From an uncultured Lachnospiraceae bacterium (GTDB taxonomy: Bacteria > Bacillota > Clostridia > Lachnospirales > Lachnospiraceae), in contig CANQRW010000005.1 in NCBI GenBank assembly GCA_947626365.1, positions 1 through 64,000 of the forward strand: a stretch of DNA of 64,000 nt. Direction: 5' to 3'. Below, in pieces: positions 1 to 9,500 of this stretch. The stretch's first letter is position 1. Every line of letters begins with the position of its first letter. Made by a program: the position numbers and the translations under genes. The notes beneath the pieces are model-generated. The model saw only the letters and a program-made list of their open reading frames with translations. It did no database searches and was not told the origin of the DNA.

Positions 1-254
1 TCATGCGTGAGCCGGTATATTGTCCGTCCAAACTTTCCATTTTCCCCTGTGGTTTGATGTTTTTCCACTACTCCGGCAGCAACAAGAACATTGATATGGC
101 GGTAAAACGTATCTTTCGCCATTCCCATTTCTTTTGTGATTGTGTCTATGCTTGGAAAACATTCATCAGAGGAACCACTAAGCGCCGCCAAATAAGCATA
201 TACGCCTTTGGCAGCAGCAGAAATATTACTGTTTCGTGTTACGCTCTGGCGCAC
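1..254 (-). CDS. Helix-turn-helix replication-initiator-like protein (3' end outside window)
   Basis: This gene starts with GTG at 252-254 and runs off the left edge, so only its first 84 or so residues are visible. An AGGAGG lies 10 bases before the GTG and the frame is open from there. The visible part contains an HTH-like stretch with the words TITKEMGMAKDTFYRHINVL followed by AAGVVEKH, typical of the N-terminal winged-helix domain of plasmid or integrative-element replication proteins and related phage regulators. It follows the small gene at 279-575 by 24 bases and probably shares its transcript. The role in element replication is inferred from neighbours and the HTH pattern; the missing C-terminus would decide it. 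Confidence 0.6.
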   Translation of the reverse strand, partial: MRQSVTRNSNISAAAKGVYAYLAALSGSSDECFPSIDTITKEMGMAKDTFYRHINVLVAAGVVEKHQTTGENGKFGRTIYRLTH

Positions 255-278
255 CCGTCCCCAGCCTCCTTTTTTTCA

Positions 279-575
279 CTATTCATCAACCTCGCCCCCG
301 CAGCTTTTTAGATAGTTCCGAGCCGAACGTAAAGCCCCTAATGTATTCCGGCCCCTGCTTTCCAGCGTCCTGATAAACTCCAATACTTCGTCCCTATTCT
401 CCGGTAGGAAATAACCGCCGCCATTCTCGCAAGTAGACAAAATAACTTCACCTGCTTCCCGCTCCCGTGATATGATCTCTTGTAGTTCCCTGACGCTTTT
501 ACACTCAGTCAGATCAGCTAAAGTCTTTGAAGATATGGCATTACGCTTGCCGACCTTCAAAAATTGTTCAATCAT
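279..575 (-). CDS. Small winged-helix-like protein of a mobile element
   Basis: A 98-residue protein. The ATG at 573-575 is preferred because an AGGGGA ribosome site sits just before it; an upstream in-frame ATG at 647 lacks one. The sequence begins MIEQFLKVGKRNAISSKTLA and has a helix-rich N-terminal half with an ISSKTLADLTECKSVRELQ segment resembling a winged-helix DNA-binding fold, then a short charged tail ending GGEVDE. Proteins of this type recur next to replication and excision genes of integrative elements and prophages in Clostridia. No enzyme motif is visible. Function is not known; a regulatory or replication accessory role is inferred from position between two other HTH proteins. 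Confidence 0.55.
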   Translation of the reverse strand: MIEQFLKVGKRNAISSKTLADLTECKSVRELQEIISREREAGEVILSTCENGGGYFLPENRDEVLEFIRTLESRGRNTLGALRSARNYLKSCGGEVDE

Positions 576-677
576 GTATTCCCCTTCCCGCCGGAATATG
601 TTATCATAAGTATGTGATACGGCTCCGGCTGTATTAATTGCCCTCAATGCGTTGCAGCGCTTCCGAGGGCTTTTTGT

Positions 678-881
678 TTACTCTCCGCTCATTGCGCTCA
701 GATACTTATCAATAATAGATACTTTATACAATGTTCTGCGTCCAATCTGGATTTTTGCCCCGGCATCCAAGCCTATTTTCGTGGCCGTAGCCCTTCCGCA
801 ATCTAACATGGCCGCCAAAGTATCTGCATTGACAGTTAAATACTCGTTCTGGTCTTTGCCCCTGCTTAAAGTTTTTCTCAT
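678..881 (-). CDS. Excisionase-like small HTH protein (DUF6462-type)
   Basis: A 67-residue protein read from the ATG at 879-881, chosen because AAAGGA stands 7 bases upstream; a longer start at 923 lacks a clear site. It contains an excisionase/MerR-like helix-turn-helix: NADTLAAMLDCGRATATKIG then a wing GAKIQIGRRTLYKVSIIDKY. The pattern matches small element-borne proteins annotated from memory as DUF6462. It is transcribed away from the XRE repressor at 1016-1669, and the shared intergenic region carries twin operators, the usual layout of an integrative element or prophage control switch. It may act as a recombination directionality factor or as a regulator; which one cannot be told. Confidence 0.6.
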   Translation of the reverse strand: MRKTLSRGKDQNEYLTVNADTLAAMLDCGRATATKIGLDAGAKIQIGRRTLYKVSIIDKYLSAMSGE

Positions 882-910
882 TTTGATTCCTTTCTGTCTG
901 TGTTTGTCTG

Positions 911-939
911 TTGACTTATTCATTCACTAGTGATATTAT
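911..939 (+). promoter_or_regulatory. Promoter of the XRE repressor gene
   Basis: TTGACT (911-916) and TATTAT (934-939) are separated by exactly 17 bases, giving a start point near 946, about 70 bases before the XRE start codon. The spacer contains a perfect 10-bp palindrome, TCACTAGTGA (924-933). The predicted start lies inside the first operator (942-963), which fits autorepression. Confidence 0.6.
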
Positions 940-941
940 AA

Positions 942-991
942 TTTTACTATGAAATTAGTAAAAAATGAAATTTTTACCAAAATATGGTAAA
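942..991. promoter_or_regulatory. Twin inverted-repeat operators between divergent element genes
   Basis: Two inverted repeats with nearly the same half-site lie side by side. The first has TTTTACTA (942-949) and TAGTAAAA (956-963) around 6 bases; the second has TTTACCA (973-979) and TGGTAAA (985-991) around 5 bases. Their centres are about 30 bp apart, close to three helical turns, so two dimers could bind one face. They lie between the XRE repressor and the leftward HTH genes. A leftward TATAAT (935-940 on the other strand) overlaps the same area. Binding by the XRE protein is inferred. Confidence 0.6.
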
Positions 992-1015
992 CACGTGATA
1001 TGTAGGAGAAAAATG

Positions 1016-1669
1016 ATGTCGAAAAACTATGAATTAGATGAAAAATGTGGTAAACGACTTTTAGAATGTATGGAAGCTTCAAATATAAACGGAACCCAAC
1101 TCGCCAAAAAAATGAATGACTACTACAATAAGCACGGTCTATCTTCGACGATGAATATTTCTCAGCAAAAAATATCAACTATCATCAATGGCCGTGTACA
1201 CCTTAAAAAAGAAGACGCTGAATTATTTGCCGAAATACTTAATGTTGATGTAAATTATTTGCTGGGAAATACAGATTATAAGACACCTTTAGATAAAGTC
1301 TCCGATAAATTCAAAACACAATTAGGCATTGAAAAACTATATTACCAAATTACGGAATTGCACGGGTTCGAAATAATAGCAACTGCTTCAGACTTAGAGA
1401 GAGTAAGCAAGAGCCCTTCTTTTATCCGTCAATGGATAATTCAAGATAAACAAATGACATCTACAACTCTGCATCATGTAAACTATAATCGCGCGCGAAT
1501 AATATTCTTATATGATATTAAACAGGAAAAATTATCACCACCCATTCTTATGGCTGATTTTGAAGAAATGATAAAAAACATTGATTACCATTTTCAATGT
1601 AGCCTTGAAAAGCCATTTCGCGACTATCAAAATTTGATTAAATCCGCAATTCCCTTAAAGCATAAATAG
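1016..1669 (+). CDS. XRE-family repressor-like regulator of a mobile element
   Basis: A 217-residue protein. The second of two adjacent ATGs (1016) is favoured because AGGAG at 1004-1008 is then 7 bases away. An HTH_3-type domain occupies roughly residues 10-80: GTQLAKKMNDYY, then the recognition region NISQQKISTIINGRVHLKKE and a LNVDVNYLLGNTD ending typical of Cro/CI-like XRE domains. The remaining 130 residues are helix-rich without a recognisable LexA-type Ser-Lys protease dyad. It is AT-rich compared with lysS and the genes to the right, consistent with horizontal origin. It is divergent from the excisionase-like gene and probably controls it through operators at 942-991. No integrase lies within the window. 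Confidence 0.75.
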   Translation: MSKNYELDEKCGKRLLECMEASNINGTQLAKKMNDYYNKHGLSSTMNISQQKISTIINGRVHLKKEDAELFAEILNVDVNYLLGNTDYKTPLDKVSDKFKTQLGIEKLYYQITELHGFEIIATASDLERVSKSPSFIRQWIIQDKQMTSTTLHHVNYNRARIIFLYDIKQEKLSPPILMADFEEMIKNIDYHFQCSLEKPFRDYQNLIKSAIPLKHK

Positions 1670-1680
1670 ACCTATATATA

Positions 1681-1716
1681 AAGGCCCCTGCCAGTAATAA
1701 TACCGACAAGGGCTTT
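1681..1716. terminator. Bidirectional terminator between XRE gene and lysS
   Basis: Arms AAGGCCCCTGCC (1681-1692) and the facing segment ending GGGCTTT (to 1716) pair over about 12 positions, counting G-U pairs, around an AT-rich loop. The + strand exit reads TTTCTCTT and the - strand exit reads TTTATATATA. The hairpin lies between convergent genes and can serve both. A second GC-rich hairpin (CCGGC stems, about 1768-1790) is closer to the lysS stop but has no T-run. Nothing else is evident in 1717-1818. Confidence 0.55.
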
Positions 1717-1818
1717 CTCTTGAAATCTTATTGAATTGAGTTATAAGTGAGTTACTAACCTCCCCCGGCAGCATCCCGCCGCCGGAATATGGCTTATTTT
1801 CTCACAATTTCAGCCATC

Positions 1819-3333
1819 TTACCTGTCAATGCTTTTCATTGTCGGGAACAGCAGCACATCCCTTATGGCCGGCGAGTCCGTCAGAAGCATCACCAGCCTG
1901 TCGATGCCGTATCCGATGCCTCCGGTAGGCGGCATGCCGATCTCCAGGGCGTTTAAGAAGTCCTCGTCGGTATGGTTGGCCTCCTCATCGCCGGCAGCGA
2001 AAGCCTCCTCCTGGGCCGCGAAGCGGGCCCTCTGGTCGATGGGATCGTTCAGTTCCGAGTAGGCGTTGCACATCTCGCGGGCGTAGATGAACAGCTCGAA
2101 CCGCTCCACCAGCTCCGACTTATCTGGTTTGCGCTTGGTGAGAGGGCTGACTTCTACGGGATGATCCATGATGAAAGTGGGCTGGATCAGATGCTCCTCC
2201 ACAAACTCCTCGAAGAACAGATTGATGATATCGCCGCGGGTGTGGCGGGCCTCATAGTGGACTTCCTTCTCGTCCGCCAGCTTCTTCGCTTCCTCGGTGG
2301 TTTTGATCTCCTCAAAATCGATACCGGTGTATTTCTTGATGGCGTCGATCATGGTCAGACGCTCGAAAGGCTTGCCCAGATCAATCTCCACGCCAGAGTA
2401 AGTAATGGTGGTGGTTCCACAGACCTCCTGGGCCACATGACGGAACATGTTCTCTGTCAGATCCATCATGCCGTAGTAATCCGTGTAGGCCTGATACAGC
2501 TCCATCAGGGTAAATTCCGGATTGTGCCGGGTATCCAGGCCCTCGTTGCGGAACACTCTTCCGATCTCGTAGACACGTTCCATGCCGCCTACGATCAGGC
2601 GCTTTAAGTACAGCTCCAGGGAAATACGCAGCTTCACGTCTTCATCCAGAGCATTGTAATGGGTCTCAAAAGGTCTCGCGGCGGCGCCGCCGGCATTGGC
2701 CACCAGCATGGGCGTCTCCACCTCCAAAAACCCCTGACCGTCCAGATAGCGGCGGATGCTGCTGATGATCCGGGAACGCATGACAAAGGTCTTTCTCACG
2801 TCCTCGTTCATGATCAGGTCCACATATCTCTGACGGTAGCGCATATCCGTATTGGTCAGGCCGTGGTATTTCTCAGGCAGAATCTGAAGGCTCTTGGACA
2901 GAAGCACCATGGATTTGGCGTGGACGGAAATCTCCCCCATCTTGGTGGTAAAGACAATGCCCTTCACGCCTACGATATCGCCGATATCCATCCGCTTAAA
3001 ATCCTTATAAGCCTCTTCTCCCAGGTCGTCCCTGGCCACATAGCACTGGATGTTGCCCTTCAGATCCTGGACATTGCAGAATGAAGCCTTGCCCATAACG
3101 CGCTTGGACATCATACGGCCGGCGATGGAAACTTCCTTCCCTTCCCATGCCTCATAATTGTCCTTCACATCAGTGCTGTGAACGGTCACGTCATATTTAG
3201 TGATCGCAAAGGGATCTTTGCCTGCGGCCTGAAGCTCGGCCAGTTTCTCCCGGCGGACCTTCAGAAGCTGATTGATGTCCTGCTGAGGCTGGTTTCCCTG
3301 ATTCTGATTGCTGTTCTGATTCTGCTGTGCCAC
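1819..3333 (-). CDS. lysS: Lysine--tRNA ligase, class II
   Basis: Charges tRNA-Lys with lysine in the cytoplasm. The 504-residue length fits bacterial class II LysRS. An N-terminal OB-fold anticodon-binding domain (about residues 60-170, with [18 protein letters not shown]) is followed by the catalytic core with motif 1 around FLEVETPML, motif 2 at [15 protein letters not shown] and motif 3 at [13 protein letters not shown]. The start is GTG, with AAGGAG 8 bases upstream. The first 20 residues are almost only Gln and Asn, an unusual extension for this family. The gene follows greA by 21 bases and both are probably driven by the promoter at 3902-3930. Confidence 0.97.
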   Translation of the reverse strand: MAQQNQNSNQNQGNQPQQDINQLLKVRREKLAELQAAGKDPFAITKYDVTVHSTDVKDNYEAWEGKEVSIAGRMMSKRVMGKASFCNVQDLKGNIQCYVARDDLGEEAYKDFKRMDIGDIVGVKGIVFTTKMGEISVHAKSMVLLSKSLQILPEKYHGLTNTDMRYRQRYVDLIMNEDVRKTFVMRSRIISSIRRYLDGQGFLEVETPMLVANAGGAAARPFETHYNALDEDVKLRISLELYLKRLIVGGMERVYEIGRVFRNEGLDTRHNPEFTLMELYQAYTDYYGMMDLTENMFRHVAQEVCGTTTITYSGVEIDLGKPFERLTMIDAIKKYTGIDFEEIKTTEEAKKLADEKEVHYEARHTRGDIINLFFEEFVEEHLIQPTFIMDHPVEVSPLTKRKPDKSELVERFELFIYAREMCNAYSELNDPIDQRARFAAQEEAFAAGDEEANHTDEDFLNALEIGMPPTGGIGYGIDRLVMLLTDSPAIRDVLLFPTMKSIDR

Positions 3334-3354
3334 GTCTCTTCTCCTTATTCTATG

Positions 3355-3834
3355 TTACACTCTCTGGATCTCCAGGACTTTATATTGCAGAACGCCTGCC
3401 GGCGCTTCCACATCTACCGTATCGCCCACTTTCTTTCCAAGCAGCGCCCGTCCCACCGGCGATTCATTGGAAATCCTGTTCTCCAGGCTGTTGGCCTGAG
3501 CGGAGCCCACCAGTGTAAACTCCACTTCCTCGTCAAACTCCACGTCGTAAACCTTCACCTTGCAGCCTATGCTGACCTGGTCGAGATCAACCTCATCTTC
3601 AACCACGACCTCGGCGTTCTTAAGCAGCTTTTCCAGTTCCTCAATGCGGAGTTCTATATCCCTCTGCTCATCTTTGGCGGCGTCGTACTCGGCATTCTCT
3701 GACAGGTCGCCCTGTTCCCTGGCCTCCTTGATCTTCTGGGCCACTTCCTTTCTCCGGACAACTTTCAGATTGTGAAGCTCATCTTCATACTGTTTTAACC
3801 CCGCATACGTTAAAATGTTCTTCTTCTCTGCCAT
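3355..3834 (-). CDS. greA: Transcription elongation factor GreA
   Basis: Rescues backtracked RNA polymerase by stimulating transcript cleavage through its secondary channel. The 159-residue length is typical. The N-terminal antiparallel coiled coil (roughly residues 10-80) carries the acidic tip sequence [13 protein letters not shown], whose D and E residues act at the polymerase active site; the C-terminal FKBP-like domain includes the family signature [14 protein letters not shown]. It is the first gene of a greA-lysS pair, an arrangement common in Firmicutes. Upstream lies a consensus-quality promoter. Confidence 0.97.
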   Translation of the reverse strand: MAEKKNILTYAGLKQYEDELHNLKVVRRKEVAQKIKEAREQGDLSENAEYDAAKDEQRDIELRIEELEKLLKNAEVVVEDEVDLDQVSIGCKVKVYDVEFDEEVEFTLVGSAQANSLENRISNESPVGRALLGKKVGDTVDVEAPAGVLQYKVLEIQRV

Positions 3835-3901
3835 AATACTCGTTACCTTCCTTTATTGTTTTCCCCTGCGAATGGATACGAATTCATCACGCATTCCCGA
3901 T

Positions 3902-3930
3902 ATTATATCCCAACAACTCCTTATTGTCAA
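3902..3930 (-). promoter_or_regulatory. Promoter of greA-lysS
   Basis: Reading leftwards, TTGACA (3925-3930) and TATAAT (3902-3907) both match consensus and are 17 bases apart, predicting a start near 3895 and a leader of about 60 bases before greA. The rest of 3835-4033 shows no further clear signal. Confidence 0.75.
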
Positions 3931-4033
3931 GAACCGGCGTTCAGATTCTGCGCCCATTCTGCGCCGCTTCCCAGTAGTCCCCAGGCAGTCATCGCATCCT
4001 CCGCAGCTGTCATGATACAGCATGATCCGGCCC

Positions 4034-5002
4034 TCAGATCCTGCTCCGGACCAGCTCGGTAAACTCCTTCAAGGTCTCCACCTGATTCACATCATTTCTC
4101 AAGGCCGCGGAATGGGGGATGCCGGCGGTGTACCAGCCCGCGTGCTTGCGCATCTCACGGATCCCCACATACTCTCCTTTGCATTCTGTCAGAAGCCGCG
4201 CGTGGCGGAGCATCATTTCCCGAACCTGCCGGCGGTCCGGCTCCGGCGGAAGCTCTCCCGTCTCCAGATAACGGAGGATCCCGGAAAAAATCCACGGATT
4301 CCCCCGGGCGCCCCGGGCCACCATAATGCCGTCGCAGCCGGTCTCCGCTAACATCCGCTCCGCATCCTCCGGCGCGAAGACATCTCCGTTGCCGATAACC
4401 GGAATCTTCACCGCTTCTTTCACCCGGCGGATGATATCCCAATCCGCCTTTCCGGAGTAAAACTGCTGCCGGGTTCTGCCGTGAACAGCCACAGCGGCGG
4501 CTCCGCAGCCCTCCGCGATTTTCGCCAGTTCCACCGCATCCGGGGAGGTTTCGTCAAAGCTTTTCCGAAACTTGACCGTCACCGGCTTTTTCACTTTCCG
4601 AACCATGGCAGTCAGAATGGCTTCTACCCGCTTCGGATCCTTCATAAGAGCGGACCCTTCCCCATTGTTTACGATCTTAGGCACCGGACAGCCCATGTTT
4701 ATATCGATCCAGGCGAAAGGGCCTTCTTCCATCTGTGCGGCCATGTCAGACAAAATATCGGGATCGCTTCCGAACAGCTGAAGGGCTGTGGGCCCTTCTT
4801 CCGCGCCGACACGCGTCAGTTCCAATGTATTCTGATTTCCATAAAAAATGGCCTTGGCACTGACCATCTCCGTGTATGCCGCCCCGCAGCCCTGCTCCCT
4901 GCAGAGCAGTCGGAACGGCATGTCCGTGACGCCCGCCATAGGCCCTAATATCAGGTTATTCTCCAGCTCGACCGAGCCGATCTTAAGCTTTGATATCCTC
5001 AA
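4034..5002 (-). CDS. dusB: tRNA-dihydrouridine synthase, DusB type
   Basis: Reduces uridines in the tRNA D-loop using FMN and NADPH. The 322-residue protein has a TIM barrel with the FMN-site start LILGPMAGVTDMPFRLLCRE, the NMGCPVPKIVNNGEGSALM segment containing the catalytic Cys of Dus enzymes, the VKFRKSFDE and VHGRTRQQFYSGKADW strands, and the phosphate-binding GNGDVFAPEDA and ARGARGNPWIF loops. The start is TTG (5000-5002) behind GGGAGA; no ATG lies near a suitable N-terminus. It overlaps the 3' end of the small gene at 4983-5321 by 20 bases, indicating translational coupling. Confidence 0.93.
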   Translation of the reverse strand: MRISKLKIGSVELENNLILGPMAGVTDMPFRLLCREQGCGAAYTEMVSAKAIFYGNQNTLELTRVGAEEGPTALQLFGSDPDILSDMAAQMEEGPFAWIDINMGCPVPKIVNNGEGSALMKDPKRVEAILTAMVRKVKKPVTVKFRKSFDETSPDAVELAKIAEGCGAAAVAVHGRTRQQFYSGKADWDIIRRVKEAVKIPVIGNGDVFAPEDAERMLAETGCDGIMVARGARGNPWIFSGILRYLETGELPPEPDRRQVREMMLRHARLLTECKGEYVGIREMRKHAGWYTAGIPHSAALRNDVNQVETLKEFTELVRSRI

Positions 5003-5321
5003 ACTTCTCTCCCTTGAAAAACACCCGGTAAAACAGTTCCAGCGACTCCAGAAGCTCCCGCTTCTCCGCCTGGTACTGCTTGATCTTCAGAGCGCTGCCA
5101 ATCTCATCGAACAGATAATCATTGTCCGCCGCCGTCACCCGAAACTCCAGATTCCCATCCTCGTCAAACTCCATGGTCAGGATTCCGCCCACGTCCTCCG
5201 TATAGAGAACGCACATGATCTGAAGCTCCTGCCGTATGGTTTCCGGCAGCGCTTTGAAGTCATTGTTAAAATAATATTTCTCCTCATAGGAGTTGGCCCC
5301 GCAGAGCACTACATTTGCCAT
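4983..5321 (-). CDS. Conserved small protein upstream of dusB (DUF6145-like)
   Basis: A 112-residue soluble protein, read from the ATG at 5319-5321; an upstream ATG at 5348 would place the start inside the 44-bp repeat array and is less likely. It begins MANVVLCGANSYEEKYYFN and has an alternating strand/helix pattern with TMEFDEDGNLEFRVTAADND in the middle and a helical C-terminus. No catalytic motif is recognised; the DUF6145 assignment is from memory. The 20-base overlap with dusB makes a shared transcript nearly certain, but a link to tRNA modification is only a guess from position. Its leader contains the repeat array 5338-5471. Confidence 0.65.
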   Translation of the reverse strand: MANVVLCGANSYEEKYYFNNDFKALPETIRQELQIMCVLYTEDVGGILTMEFDEDGNLEFRVTAADNDYLFDEIGSALKIKQYQAEKRELLESLELFYRVFFKGEKFEDIKA

Positions 5322-5337
5322 ATCCCTGTAATCTCCC

Positions 5338-5471
5338 AATACAAACAAAGCGTCACTGGCGCTTTGTTTGCATACTGACGTAATACAAGCAGAGCGTCAC
5401 TGGCGCTCTGTTTGCATACTGACGTAATACAAGCAAAGCGTCACTGGCGCTCTGCTCGCATACTGACGTAA
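5338..5471. repeat. Three tandem 44-bp hairpin repeats
   Basis: Three units with an exact 44-bp period start at 5338, 5382 and 5426. Each reads AATACAA, then a stem, a fixed loop TCACTGG, the complementary stem, then the fixed tail GCATACTGACGT. Stem bases change together: CAAAGCG/CGCTTTG in unit 1 becomes CAGAGCG/CGCTCTG in unit 2. The array fills the gap between the pfkA stop and the start of the gene at 4983-5321, and would be transcribed in that gene's leader. Related units occur at 16404-16491 and 26372-26415. Confidence 0.9.
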
Positions 5472-5494
5472 AGCTCTCAGGCTCTGTGGCTTCC

Positions 5495-6493
<999 letters not shown>

Positions 6494-6535
6494 TCATTAC
6501 AGCAATATTGTACGCATAGCCACACAAAACACATT

Positions 6536-9500
6536 TTAATTCATTTTCCAAATACTTTCAATATGTTTTTGCACGACTTTGACATTATTTTCACCTACCA
6601 GCCGGTACAGCTTCTGAAGCAGTTCCTCATCGCAGGTCACATTCCAGTTGGAAGGCAGATTTTTCCGGGCCCGCTCGGCCCGCAGATACACGGTGATCCC
6701 GTCGTTTCCGTCAGAACCTTTCAGGCAGTCCATCACTGCTCCCATCTGTCTGTCATAGGCCGCCTTGTCCGCGAACTGGATCCACAGCTGCCTGGGAAGA
6801 CGGCTGAAGGGAACGATCTTTTCACAGATCAGCTTGCCCACAGGATCGTCTCCTACAGACACCCTGCCGTAAACAAAGATCTTCTCGTCGTCCACCAGGA
6901 TATCCCGGTTGGCCTCATAATCTTTGGGAAATACGATCACCTCCACCGAGCCTACCAGGTCTTCCAGTTCGATGAAGGCCATCACCTGTCCGCTTTTCGT
7001 AGTCTTTACGGTCTTTCCCGCGATCATACCTCCTATGGTAACCCGGCTGTTGTCTTCAACGGCGGCCTTCTCCGTCTCCTCATCCACGATAAAATCTGTG
7101 GAAACCGCCGTTACAATGGCGCGCCACGCCTTCTCATAGGCTTCCAGGGGATGACCGCTAATGTAGATTCCAAGCATCTCCTTTTCAAAGGCCAGCAGCT
7201 CCTCCCTGCTGAATTCTTCCACATTGGGAAATGTGACCTGAAAATTCTTCTTATCTTCCTCGCCGGCGAAATCAAAGAGGGACATCTGGCCTTCCATAAC
7301 ATTTTTCTTATCCTTACTCTTTCTCTCAAGCATATCCGGGGCCGCCATGCATTTCTGCCGCCGGTTGCCGGGAAGGCTGTCCAGGGCCCCTGCTTTGATA
7401 AAGCTTTCCAGCGTCCGCTTGTTGACCTCCTTATTGCTCATGCGCTCCACAAAATCATCCAGGGTCCGAAAAGGACCATTGGCCTCGCGGTCCGCCACAA
7501 TAGTCTGCACCACGGAACGGCCGATACTCTTAATGGCCGCCAGGCCGTAACGAATGGAATCTCCCGATACCGTAAACCCTGCCTCCCCCTCGTTGATATC
7601 CGGCGGAAGGATCCCGATACCCATCTGACGGCACACAAGAATATATTCCGACACCTTATTGGAATTCTCCATGACCGACGTCATCAGCGCCGCCATGAAC
7701 TCTTTCGGATAATAATATTTCAGATAAGCGGTCTGATAGGCCACCACCGCATAGCAGGCCGCGTGGGACTTGTTGAAGGCGTAGCTTGCGAAGGCCGTCA
7801 TCTCATCGAAGATGGTATTGGCCGTCTTCTCGTCGATTCCGTTGCGGATACAGCCTTTCACGCCCTCCTCGTCATTTCCGTAGACGAAATTCTGCCGTTC
7901 CTTTGCCATGACGGAAGCCTTCTTTTTAGACATGGCGCGGCGGACCAGGTCGCTTCGGCCCATGGTATACCCGGCCAGATCCCGCACGATCTGCATCACC
8001 TGTTCCTGATAGACGATACATCCGTAGGTAGGCTCCAGAATCGGAACCAGCTGGGGACAGTCGTAGGTCACGTCTCCCTGATTATTCTTACCCTTCAGGT
8101 ACTTGGGAATAAATTCCATGGGGCCGGGACGGTACAGGGCGATCCCTGCGATAACATCCTCCAGGCTCTTGGGCTGAAGCTCTTTCATAAAACTTTTCAT
8201 TCCGCCGCTTTCAAGCTGGAATATGCCTTCATCGCGGCCGCTTCCGATCAGCTCGTACACGGCCGGGTCGTCATAGTCAATGCTGCCCATATCCAGACTG
8301 ATCCCATAGTTTTTCTCTGCCTGTTCCACGGCATCCTGTATCACCGTCAGGGTCCGAAGCCCCAGAAAATCCATCTTCAGAAGCCCCAGCTCCTCCAGGG
8401 TCGTCATGGTAAACTGGGTGGTAATCGTCCCGTCCGCCGCCCTGGACAGAGGCACATAGTTATCCACGGAAGTGCGGCTGATGACCACGCCTGCCGCGTG
8501 CATGGAGGTATGTCTGGGCAGTCCCTCCAGCCTCATGGACATGTCGATCAGATATTTGACGTCCGCGTCTTCCTCATATGCCTTTTTCAGATCGGCGCTC
8601 ATTTTCAGCGCCTTCTCAAGGGTCATTCCCAGATCGCCGGGAATCATTCTGGCAATCGTATCGCACTGCTTATAAGGCATATCAAGGACGCGGCCCACAT
8701 CACGGATCACTCCCTTGGCAGCCAGAGTACCGAATGTGATGATCTGTACGACCTGATCCTTGCCATATTTCTCCACCACATAATCGATGACCTCCTGCCT
8801 CCGCTCGAAGCAGAAATCAATATCGATATCCGGCATGGAGACACGCTCCGGATTAAGGAAACGCTCAAACAGCAGATTATAACGGATGGGATCGATGTCT
8901 GTAATTGTCAGGCAGTAAGCCACGATGGAACCTGCCGCCGACCCTCTTCCCGGGCCGACGCTGATGCCCCGGGATCTGGCGAAATGGATGAAATCCCACA
9001 CGATCAGGAAATAGTCTACATAGCCCATGTTCTTTATGACGCCCAGCTCGTAATCCAGACGTTCCCGCAGGGTGCCGTCGTCATGGGGATAGCGCTTCTT
9101 TATGCCTTCATCGCAGAGATGGTTCAGATAACTCCAGGAATCATATCCTTCCGGAACCTCGAATTTAGGAAGCTTGGTGACGCCGAACTCGATCTCCACA
9201 TTGCAGCGCTTCGCAATCTCATAGGTATTGTCAAGGGCCTCCTGGGCATAGGGAAACAATGCCCGCATCTCCGCCTCGGATTTGCAGTAATACTGGCCGC
9301 CCTCATAGCGCAGCCGGTTCTCATCGGATACCTTTTTTCCGGTCTGGATACACAGAAGGATATCGTGGGGAACCGCATCCTCCGCGTAGATATAATGGAT
9401 ATCATTGGTAGCTGCCAGCTTGATGCCCAGTTCGCTGCTGAGGCGCAGAAGGGCCTGGTTCACCGTCTTCTGTGCCGGGATCCCGTGGTCCTGCAGCTCC

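Noticed and set aside
5338-5471. The three 44-bp tandem units as a CRISPR array
   Set aside because: There are no unique spacers between units, each unit is itself a hairpin with varying stem, and no cas genes are present.
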